A stretch of DNA of 19,218 nucleotides from SHLQ01 sp047638715 (GTDB lineage Bacteria; Actinomycetota; Acidimicrobiia; Acidimicrobiales; SHLQ01). A program made the translations under genes and the position numbers. The stretch spans positions 1 to 19,218 of the forward strand of contig JBLIMK010000082.1 in assembly GCA_047638715.1 (NCBI GenBank). Reading direction: 5' to 3'. The notes beneath the pieces were generated by a model, which was not told the origin of the DNA, ran no database searches, and was given only the letters and a program-made list of their open reading frames with translations. Shown here piece after piece: positions 8,468-14,417 of the stretch (position 1 is the stretch's first letter; the number at the start of each line of letters is the position of its first letter).

Positions 8468-9803
8468 GTCGATCGCAGTGATCGGCGGCGGAATCACTGG
8501 ACTTACTTCGGCACTCGACCTGTCCGCGGACGGCCGTACGGTTCACCTGTTCGAACAAATGGACGTCCTCGGCGGGAAGATCGCCGAAACGTCGATCGCT
8601 GGCCGCGTCGTCCCGACCGGACCGGACGCTTTCCTCTCTCGCCGGCCCGAGGTCACCGAACTTGCGGTGTCGCTGGGGCTCGAACCCATGCTGGTCTCCC
8701 CGTCAGCCGCATCGGCACGCATCTATCGAGACGGCCGTCTCCATCGACTCCCGGCCAATGTGTTGGGCGTGCCGGCAACGAGCGAGCTGGGCTCGACCGG
8801 ACTCATCTCCGCAGAAGGCATCGAGCGGGCAGCAGCAGACCTGACCGCTCACGATGACCGGCCAGGCACCGACGAGTCGGTCGGTGCGATGGTCCGGCGC
8901 AGGCTCGGCGACGAAGTGCTGGAATACATCGTCGACCCTTTGCTGGGCGGCATCAACGCTGGTGACAGCGACCGCCTCAGTATCGAAGCGGGCGCACCTC
9001 AGCTCGACGTCCTCCGCCAGCGTCATCCCAGTTTGATCAAAGCCGCAGCCGACACGCTGGCGAGCGCGAACCGAAATGCTGGCCCCGTTTTCACAAGCGT
9101 GACCGGAGGGCTGAATCGGCTCATCGACCGGGCCGTCACGGAGCTGCGTTCACGACCGAATGTCGAGGTATCACTCGGAGTGCCAGCAACACTGATGCGG
9201 ACCGAGGCCGGGTGGTCTGTCTCAGGCGTCGGGGTCGACAACGTACTCATCACAACGCCGGCCGTCTCAGCTTCCTCGCTCGTTCGGCCCTTCGCACCTG
9301 AAGCCAGCGTCGAACTCGACGCGATCGACTATTCATCAGTGGCTCTGGCGGTGCTGGTCGCATCGCCCGAGACCTTCGCGGTGGATAGATCCATCAGCGG
9401 TGTCCTCGTACCCCGTTTGGCTGGCCTGACCGTGACAGCGGTGTCGTTCGCTACACACAAGTGGCCCGAACTCTCCCACGATGGCGATCACGTGCTTCGA
9501 GTCTCGATCGGTCGGCGTACCGCTCGCGAATGGCAGAACCAGAGCGACGATCTGCTGCTCGAGAACATCCGCGCCGACCTCGGCCACATCTTTGACACGG
9601 ACGTTCCCGTTGGGCCCGCCGTGCTCACCCGGTGGATGAATTCTCTGCCTCAGTACGACGTTGGCCACGGCGAGAAGGTGGCTCGAGTCGACGCCGCAGT
9701 CTCGAACGTGGCGGGGCTCTTCCTCGCTGGAGCGTGGCGAAATGGTCTTGGGCTCCCCGCTTGTGTCGAATCCGCACATAGCGCCGCCCACAAGATCCGA
9801 TGA
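8460..9803 (+). CDS. cgoX: Coproporphyrinogen III / protoporphyrinogen oxidase (HemY type)
   Basis: FAD-dependent oxidase of 447 residues. In Gram-positive bacteria and actinobacteria this family (formerly HemY or HemG) oxidises coproporphyrinogen III to coproporphyrin III in the coproporphyrin-dependent haem branch, the step directly after HemE. Seen: the dinucleotide-binding motif VIGGGITGLTSALDL at residues 7-21, an Arg/Pro-rich PTGPDAFLSRRPE (52-64), a mid-protein FTSVTGGLNRLIDR, and the C-terminal FAD motif GLFLAGAWRNGLGLPACVES. The GTG start lies inside the hemE 3' end (overlap 8460-8467). Neither ferrochelatase (cpfC) nor hemQ/chdC follows in this window, so the remainder of the pathway must be elsewhere. 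Coproporphyrin rather than protoporphyrin chemistry is inferred from taxonomy. Confidence 0.93.
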   Translation: MAESIAVIGGGITGLTSALDLSADGRTVHLFEQMDVLGGKIAETSIAGRVVPTGPDAFLSRRPEVTELAVSLGLEPMLVSPSAASARIYRDGRLHRLPANVLGVPATSELGSTGLISAEGIERAAADLTAHDDRPGTDESVGAMVRRRLGDEVLEYIVDPLLGGINAGDSDRLSIEAGAPQLDVLRQRHPSLIKAAADTLASANRNAGPVFTSVTGGLNRLIDRAVTELRSRPNVEVSLGVPATLMRTEAGWSVSGVGVDNVLITTPAVSASSLVRPFAPEASVELDAIDYSSVALAVLVASPETFAVDRSISGVLVPRLAGLTVTAVSFATHKWPELSHDGDHVLRVSIGRRTAREWQNQSDDLLLENIRADLGHIFDTDVPVGPAVLTRWMNSLPQYDVGHGEKVARVDAAVSNVAGLFLAGAWRNGLGLPACVESAHSAAHKIR

Positions 9804-9891
9804 TCCTTCGCCAACAATCGAACGCGACCGCGGTGCATTGCGAGCGCCGGTGTGGTTCACTTGCGGGTCGACGGGTGACGAGGTTGTACGA

Positions 9892-10554
9892 ATGAAACCC
9901 AACATGACGGCCGACCGGCTACACACGATCGGGCGAACCGAGCAAAGCAAGAGCACCGTCGTGTCCGACGAAGATGCTGGCTATGGCGGGCCCGCGCTCG
10001 ATTGGTATCAGGCCAAGCAGAACTCTGGCCACGAAGCTCCACACGAGTTGCCCGAAGGCGATGCGCATCTCAACGTCGATCGCACGTTCGTCTTCGCCGA
10101 TCTTTCTGGTTTTACGCAATACACGCGTGAGAACGGCCCCCACGAAGCAGTGAAGCTCCTCGGTGAGTTCCGAAGGGTTGCCAGGAACGTGGCGGCCAAA
10201 CGTGGCGTTCGCGTTGCGAAATGGCTCGGCGATGGCGTGATGATCGTGAGCGTCGATCCCACTGCTGCGGTCGCCTTCGGCGCACACCTGATCCATCATT
10301 TCTCGACGACCGACCTCAAAGTCCGAGTCGGCCTCGCGAGTGGCATTGCCCTGTTGTTCGAGGGCGATGACTACATCGGCGAGCCCGTGAACCTTGCGGC
10401 AAAGTTGTGTGCGGCAGCGCAACCAGCAGAAATTCTCGGCGCATGCCATCTCGATGACCTACCCGATTGGGTCACGGCTGAAAGCGACGTTTCTGTATCG
10501 ATCAAAGGTGTGGGACTCATCCGAGACATCCACCGCCTCGTCCCAGTCCTCTAG
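9892..10554 (+). CDS. Class III adenylyl cyclase homologue, single domain
   Basis: A 220-residue stand-alone cyclase homology domain, predicted cytoplasmic, with no membrane segment or extra sensor domain. Residues 65-180 carry the class III motifs: VFADLSGFT with metal ligand Asp70, and WLGDGVMIVS with second metal ligand Asp114. Lys110 and Asp160 sit at the ATP-specifying positions, so cAMP synthesis is more likely than cGMP. Asn167 of the transition-state pair is present, but the matching Arg is Lys171 (VNLAAKL), which may weaken activity. The ATG at 9892 has GAGG at 9880-9883 (spacing 8). The frame is open upstream to 9661 but that part overlaps cgoX and is unrelated. It lies 88 bases after cgoX, same strand, so cotranscription with the haem genes is possible. 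Confidence 0.85.
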   Translation: MKPNMTADRLHTIGRTEQSKSTVVSDEDAGYGGPALDWYQAKQNSGHEAPHELPEGDAHLNVDRTFVFADLSGFTQYTRENGPHEAVKLLGEFRRVARNVAAKRGVRVAKWLGDGVMIVSVDPTAAVAFGAHLIHHFSTTDLKVRVGLASGIALLFEGDDYIGEPVNLAAKLCAAAQPAEILGACHLDDLPDWVTAESDVSVSIKGVGLIRDIHRLVPVL

Positions 10555-10608
10555 CGGACCTGGAGGTGCGCGATGGAATTCCGCACACCTTGGCCAGTGT
10601 TCATTATC

Positions 10609-10622
10609 AACGTCTGAACGTT
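10609..10622 (+). terminator. Hairpin with T-run between cyclase and candidate selenoprotein gene
   Basis: AACGT-CTGA-ACGTT is a 5-base perfect inverted repeat whose right arm runs into TTTT (10621-10624). It lies 55 bases after the cyclase stop and 20 before the next start. It resembles a small intrinsic terminator, but the stem is short and A/T-rich. It could equally be an operator for the next gene. Confidence 0.25.
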
Positions 10623-10641
10623 TTCTGACGAAAGGTCAGCC

Positions 10642-10944
10642 ATGGAGCTGTTCGTTACCCAAGAGGCCGTGTCGCTGATCAAGAAGCGTGGTGGCGTGGC
10701 CGCCATCGACTTCGTCCCACCGATTGGTTGAGGCCGCACAAAATATGACGTGTCGGTCGACATGCATCTCAAGGGCAAGAACCTGACTCCATATCGCGTC
10801 CTGCGACAAGATGGCGTCAAGATTCACGTCGCGCCAAACCTGATGGGATACGCCCAATCGGTTCAGCTCGGCGTGCGCGGCGCCGTGCGCAAGAAGATCA
10901 ACATCGATATCCACCACGAACACGGGCCTAGCTGCTCGCACTAA
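10642..10944 (+). CDS. Candidate selenoprotein, HesB/IscA-like, in-frame TGA as Sec30
   Basis: A 100-residue small protein if TGA at 10729-10731 is read as selenocysteine (U30). Upstream residues MELFVTQEAVSLIKKRGG then AAIDFVPPIG-U-GRTKYDVSVD resemble HesB/IscA-like and 'CC/Se motif' (seleno)proteins, where Cys or Sec stands at this point. The distal half (PYRVLRQDGVKIHV, then KINIDIHHEHGPSCSH) continues the same fold in the same frame, ending in a His/Cys-rich tail that could bind metal. ATG at 10642 has AAAGG at 10631-10635 (spacing 6). Codons on both sides of the TGA have the local G/C-ending bias, and the frame ends at TAA 10942-10944. A SECIS-like hairpin follows the TGA. HesB-like selenoproteins are a recognised group; the substrate or redox role is unknown. 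Alternatives: a sequencing error of a Cys codon, or a nonsense pseudogene. Confidence 0.72.
10745..10767 (+). promoter_or_regulatory. SECIS-like hairpin downstream of in-frame UGA
   Basis: RNA from 10745 to 10767 can fold into A10745-U10767, U10746-A10766, G10747-C10765, a single bulged A10748, then six pairs from C10749-G10764 to C10754-G10759 (one is a G-U wobble), capped by the tetraloop GGUC (10755-10758). The E. coli fdhF SECIS has the same plan: a bulged nucleotide below a short stem with a GGUC loop whose G and U contact SelB. Here 23 bases separate the UGA from the loop, within the accepted bacterial range of about 16-37. The hairpin lies inside the coding frame, as bacterial SECIS elements do. 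Folding was done by eye. Confidence 0.65.
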
Positions 10945-10974
10945 GCGAACATCAGCCCGACGGAGGTATCGAAT

Positions 10975-10995
10975 CGCCCACTTAGGTCGTGGGCG
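10975..10995. terminator. Bidirectional GC-rich hairpin overlapping a stop codon
   Basis: CGCCCAC-TTAGGTC-GTGGGCG is a perfect 7-base stem with a 7-base loop. It lies 30 bases past the candidate selenoprotein stop. Its loop contains the TAA stop (10982-10984, minus strand) of the convergent lipoprotein gene. There is no T tract on either side, so it would be a tail-less terminator of the kind often seen in actinobacteria. Confidence 0.5.
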
Positions 10996-12316
10996 GGATC
11001 GGCACTCCACCGGCACCCTCCTGCGGATCCGCTACTGGGTCGGAGCCCCCCGTGGGTGACGTTGGCGGCGGAGCTCCCGGGCCCTCATCTTCGGTCCCTT
11101 CGCCCTCTTCACCTGGGTTTGGGGTGCCTTCTGCTCCCTGCGGAGCTTCCGACGTGAGGGCTGGGTCCGGCTCAGGTTCGACGACGGGCGTCCCACATGT
11201 GCTCGAGAGCACCTCTGTCGATTGGACGTTGCTCGCCGCTGCTCGACCAGATTCATCCAGTACGGCGTTTCCATCGGAACTTCGTGCGAACTCTGCCTGA
11301 CCGTTGTCGGCGAGCGATGCAACCGACCATATGGTGCTCGATTGAGTGAGCACGGTGAGCGTCAGCGAAAGACCAGGATCTGCGTAGGAGATGGCACCGC
11401 CCGGAGCGCTCCAAGCAAAAGTGTTTGGCGTGCTGCGAAGTTCACGGCCTGTCGGGGTCGCTGTTCCGAACACGACGGCCAGGCCCTTCGAAGAATCACT
11501 GCTCGTGACGATGATTTGCGCAGCGTTGCATCCCACTGAGCCGATCGAAACCGATCCGATAGGCGCTCCGTACGTGACACCGCTGTCCGCACGTCGACCG
11601 GCCTCTTGTCCGTCACTCGTCCGGATATAGCCGCGTTCAATCGGCTGGAAGTTGTCGGAGCGAACCCAGCCAATGCCGGTCCCAGCAGAGTTTGTGACGT
11701 CCACCCATGTTTCGCCGTCCGCGGCTAGGGCTGTCGTTCCACCGTGGAACGTGATCTCGCCGTCGGCCAACGAGCCGTCGGTCGAGTCCGAACCCGGACC
11801 CGTGTGGATCGGGAGTTCATCCTTGACGCGTCCAACGACACGAAGTTCGCCGCTCTTGTCGGCATTGGTCGTGATTATCGATTCGGTGGTCGGCAAAAGT
11901 TGTGATGCCAACAACCAACCCAGGGATTCGGAGTCTTCGGGATTGCGGACCTGCACCCAGAGGTCGCTATCGACCTTCCGAGCCTTCGTTGCTTGAACGA
12001 GTTGGCCGCTGGCGAGTTGGCTAGACGTTTCAGCCTCGGCATCGGGTGCGATAAGCCCCGCTCCGGAGCTCGCCACAGAAAACAACCGCCCGATGTCCGA
12101 ACTGGAAGCGAAAGCGAGCTGGCTCGGTGCATCGCCAGACTCCGAGATTGTGGTGGGCGCACTCGACGTCGTGGGCTCACTCGATGGAGGAGCGCTCACA
12201 CCGTCGAACACACTGTCCTCGATCGTGGGCGGGCCAGCTTGTGGTTCGGTCCCACCCGTGCAGGCCGAGCCAACAGCGAGCAGAAGCGCTGGTCCCGCGA
12301 GATGTTTCCAGTTCAC
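10982..12316 (-). CDS. SH3-domain lipoprotein
   Basis: A 444-residue predicted secreted lipoprotein. The N-terminus has a short charged start, a hydrophobic stretch and a lipobox-like VGSAC with Cys19, followed by a Ser/Thr/Pro-rich linker to about residue 65. Two bacterial SH3-like modules follow, about 85-141 (ending LGWLLASQLLP) and 158-226 (LPIHTGPGS ... GIGWVRSDNFQPI). Residues 250-375 form a third Ser/Thr-rich extracellular region with Cys263 and Cys374, a possible disulphide. The last 65 residues are Pro/Glu/Gly-rich low complexity. The GTG start at 12316 has AAGGAA at 12322-12327 (spacing 5). SH3b modules usually bind peptidoglycan or cell-wall ligands, so a wall-associated role is likely. 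It is divergent from lnt, the enzyme family that acylates lipoproteins. No catalytic domain is visible. Confidence 0.82.
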   Translation of the reverse strand: MNWKHLAGPALLLAVGSACTGGTEPQAGPPTIEDSVFDGVSAPPSSEPTTSSAPTTISESGDAPSQLAFASSSDIGRLFSVASSGAGLIAPDAEAETSSQLASGQLVQATKARKVDSDLWVQVRNPEDSESLGWLLASQLLPTTESIITTNADKSGELRVVGRVKDELPIHTGPGSDSTDGSLADGEITFHGGTTALAADGETWVDVTNSAGTGIGWVRSDNFQPIERGYIRTSDGQEAGRRADSGVTYGAPIGSVSIGSVGCNAAQIIVTSSDSSKGLAVVFGTATPTGRELRSTPNTFAWSAPGGAISYADPGLSLTLTVLTQSSTIWSVASLADNGQAEFARSSDGNAVLDESGRAAASNVQSTEVLSSTCGTPVVEPEPDPALTSEAPQGAEGTPNPGEEGEGTEDEGPGAPPPTSPTGGSDPVADPQEGAGGVPIPPTT

Positions 12317-12427
12317 GTCATTTCCTTCGATCGAGCGAGAGAACCGTGACTTCGGGTCCTCAATGGGAGATCGGCACGTTCACCCTGAACGTGAAGGCGT
12401 ATCAACCGGAAATCTTCAGGCCAGACT

Positions 12428-13990
12428 GTGCCCATGCGTGTCGTCCGACTGCCCGTTCTTGGCGGCCTCGCTGGTTTCTTGATCGCCTTTTCTCTGCCGC
12501 CGTGGGGCTGGTGGCCATTGGCGTTCTTTGGATTCGCCTTGCTCGACTTTCTCTGCGATGGCGCCGCGAGGCGGGCTCGCTTTTTTGCTGGCTGGGCGGC
12601 CGGGTTTGTGTGGCTGGCAATGGGCGAGCTCTGGATGTTCGACCTGACACCTGCGGGCTACATCATGGTTTTCGTGGTCTTCGGCGCCGGGTACGGTCTG
12701 GTTACTCTCGCTGCTGGAAACGGAGATGCCCGGCTTCTGCTGTTGCCAGCGGGATTCGTGCTCTACGAATGGTTTCGATGGTCGTACCCGTTTGGCGGCG
12801 TACCACTAGCGACCGTTCCGATGACCCAAGTCGACTCCCCCCTAGCGTCGGTGCTCCCCTTGGGCGGAGCGCTCATGCTCACGGCGGTCACCGTCGCCAC
12901 CGGCTCTGCGTTGCGCCTCGTTATCCAACGACGCTTCGATACGGCCGGCCTCGTGCTCGGAGCTGTCGTCGTCGCTACGCTCGCTGGCGCAGTTTCCCCA
13001 ACCGGATCGGTACTCGACACCATCGACGTGGCCGTCGTGCAGGGCGGCGGGCCACAACGCACTCGGGCTGATTCCTGTGAGAACCAGCGGGTCTTCAACC
13101 GACACAACGAAGCCACCGCGAACATCGACCGTCCCGTCGACCTGGTTCTGTGGCCAGAAAATGTCGTCAACCCAACGCCGGACGGGCGGCCGCTCGGGCG
13201 CTGCGATGATTTGTTCTTTATGTCGGAGGCCATTGCTGAGACCGCCAAGATTGCGCGATCACAAAACGCCGTGTTGATCCCTGGCTGGTTTCATTCGGCG
13301 GGCAGCGACTTTCCGAACAATACGGTCAACTACTCGACGGCGATTTCTGCCGATGGCAAAACGGTCAGCAGATACGACAAAGTGCGCATCGTCCCGTTCG
13401 GCGAGTTCGTCCCACTCCGCGGCCTGATCGAACAGTTCTCGAGCGACGTTCCAGGGCGCGATGTCCTCCAGGGAAAAGGGCCTGCTGTGCTCGAGACGCC
13501 GATCGCCACGCTCGGCGTCAGCATTTCTTGGGAGATATTCTTCGACAGCCGCGGCCGGGCCGCGGTTCGTGATGGAGGCGAGATCCTCGTCAATCCAACG
13601 AATGGATCGAGCTATTGGCTGACGATCCTGCAGTCGCAACAGGTGGCGTCATCTCAGTTGCGGGCACAGGAGACAGGCCGGTGGGTGCTCCAAGCCGCGC
13701 CGACCGGATTCAGCGCGATCGTCGACTCGGACGGGAAGGTGCTCGAACGAACGGGCATCTCCGAGCAGCGGGTTATGTATGCAACGGTGGAACGTCGAGA
13801 CGGTCTGACGCTGGCGACACGGTTCGGCGCGGTGCCGATGCTGACCGCTGCACTCGCCGCCTTTGCTCTCGCGCGCTGGCGTTCGTCACGGCAGTTCGAG
13901 CATCACGGTGGCGGGACCATCGTTGATCAGACCGACCTGCATGTCGGTGCGGAACCTGCCGGCCTCGACGGTGGCGCCGAGACTCCGTAG
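12428..13990 (+). CDS. lnt: Apolipoprotein N-acyltransferase homologue (Cys-to-Ser at active site)
   Basis: A 520-residue multi-pass membrane protein of the Lnt family, which adds the N-linked acyl chain to the lipid-modified Cys of lipoproteins. Residues 8-195 hold about seven hydrophobic segments; 196-460 form the nitrilase-type extracytoplasmic domain; a final helix lies at about 467-483. Of the catalytic triad, Glu244 (LWPEN) and Lys318 (RYDKVR) are present, as are supporting Glu326 (VPFGE) and Glu369. The nucleophile position reads SISWEIFF: Ser367 (TCT, 13526-13528) replaces the expected Cys. This could mean a non-canonical nucleophile, a different reaction, or an inactive paralogue. 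GTG at 12428 is favoured by AGG at 12418-12420; ATG at 12434 is the alternative. The last 35 residues follow the final helix and lie antisense to dtd. Confidence 0.9.
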   Translation: MPMRVVRLPVLGGLAGFLIAFSLPPWGWWPLAFFGFALLDFLCDGAARRARFFAGWAAGFVWLAMGELWMFDLTPAGYIMVFVVFGAGYGLVTLAAGNGDARLLLLPAGFVLYEWFRWSYPFGGVPLATVPMTQVDSPLASVLPLGGALMLTAVTVATGSALRLVIQRRFDTAGLVLGAVVVATLAGAVSPTGSVLDTIDVAVVQGGGPQRTRADSCENQRVFNRHNEATANIDRPVDLVLWPENVVNPTPDGRPLGRCDDLFFMSEAIAETAKIARSQNAVLIPGWFHSAGSDFPNNTVNYSTAISADGKTVSRYDKVRIVPFGEFVPLRGLIEQFSSDVPGRDVLQGKGPAVLETPIATLGVSISWEIFFDSRGRAAVRDGGEILVNPTNGSSYWLTILQSQQVASSQLRAQETGRWVLQAAPTGFSAIVDSDGKVLERTGISEQRVMYATVERRDGLTLATRFGAVPMLTAALAAFALARWRSSRQFEHHGGGTIVDQTDLHVGAEPAGLDGGAETP

Positions 13991-14326
13991 AGCGTCGATC
14001 AGCGAGGAGAACAACGGTTCAGCGTGCTCGGGTCGTGCCGCGTCGATCCACGACGGACGGCGTCCCTTTCGAGTTTCGCCGTAAAGCGTGAACTGGCTGA
14101 CGAGCAACAGCGATCTCGTCGTGTCGGCGACGGAGAGGTTCATGACGCCGGACGGGTCGTCCATGATCCGGAGGTTCCAAAGTTTGTCGGCCATCTTCGG
14201 AATCAGGTGTTGATCGTCATCGTGAGTGAAGCCGACGAGACAGCACAGACCCTCGCCGATTCGACCGACCTCGACACCATCTGATGTGACCCAAGCTTCT
14301 GAGCATCGCTGAACGAGCACACGCAT
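13886..14326 (-). CDS. dtd: D-aminoacyl-tRNA deacylase
   Basis: A 146-residue cytoplasmic enzyme that hydrolyses D-amino acids from mischarged tRNA; the length is typical. Family motifs are all present: an N-terminal MRVLVQRCSEAWV, SQFTLYG (77-83) carrying the conserved Ser-Gln-Phe-Thr, GRRPSW (88-93), and the Gly-cisPro motif NDGPAT (135-140). The ATG at 14326 is chosen because the protein then begins exactly as its family does; a TTG two codons upstream (14332) is possible but less likely. The last 105 bases overlap the end of lnt in antisense. The conserved NDGPAT motif lies in that overlap, so this frame is the constrained one there. Divergent from the glycosyltransferase operon. Confidence 0.95.
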   Translation of the reverse strand: MRVLVQRCSEAWVTSDGVEVGRIGEGLCCLVGFTHDDDQHLIPKMADKLWNLRIMDDPSGVMNLSVADTTRSLLLVSQFTLYGETRKGRRPSWIDAARPEHAEPLFSSLIDALRSLGATVEAGRFRTDMQVGLINDGPATVMLELP

Positions 14327-14393
14327 CGACAAAAGGGTACCCGAGGTGAACCCGGTCGCCCGGCGACGACCAGCGACAGCGGCGAGAACTGGT

Positions 14394-14405
14394 TACCGAC
14401 CGGTA
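14394..14405. repeat. Inverted repeat upstream of glycosyltransferase
   Basis: TACCG-AC-CGGTA is a perfect 5-base-arm inverted repeat, 12 bases before the GT4 start codon and in the dtd/GT4 divergent gap. It could be an operator, but a repeat this short can occur by chance. Confidence 0.25.
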
Positions 14406-14417
14406 GATTGAGGCGCT

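Noticed and set aside
9661..9891. N-terminal extension of the cyclase by 77 codons
   Set aside because: It lies mostly inside cgoX in another frame, and ATG 9892 has a good Shine-Dalgarno.
10573..10617. 14-codon ORF upstream of the candidate selenoprotein gene, considered as a leader peptide
   Set aside because: It has no run of regulatory codons and no convincing attenuator beyond the weak hairpin at 10609-10622.
10642..10731. A separate 29-residue peptide gene followed by an independent 64-residue gene from GTG 10750
   Set aside because: Both are in the same frame and together match one small-protein family. GTG 10750 sits inside the hairpin with no Shine-Dalgarno, and splitting would leave residues GRTKYD uncoded.
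14404..14409. TAGATT as a -10 element for the glycosyltransferase operon
   Set aside because: No -35-like hexamer lies at 16-18 bases upstream, and it is too close to the start codon to be convincing.
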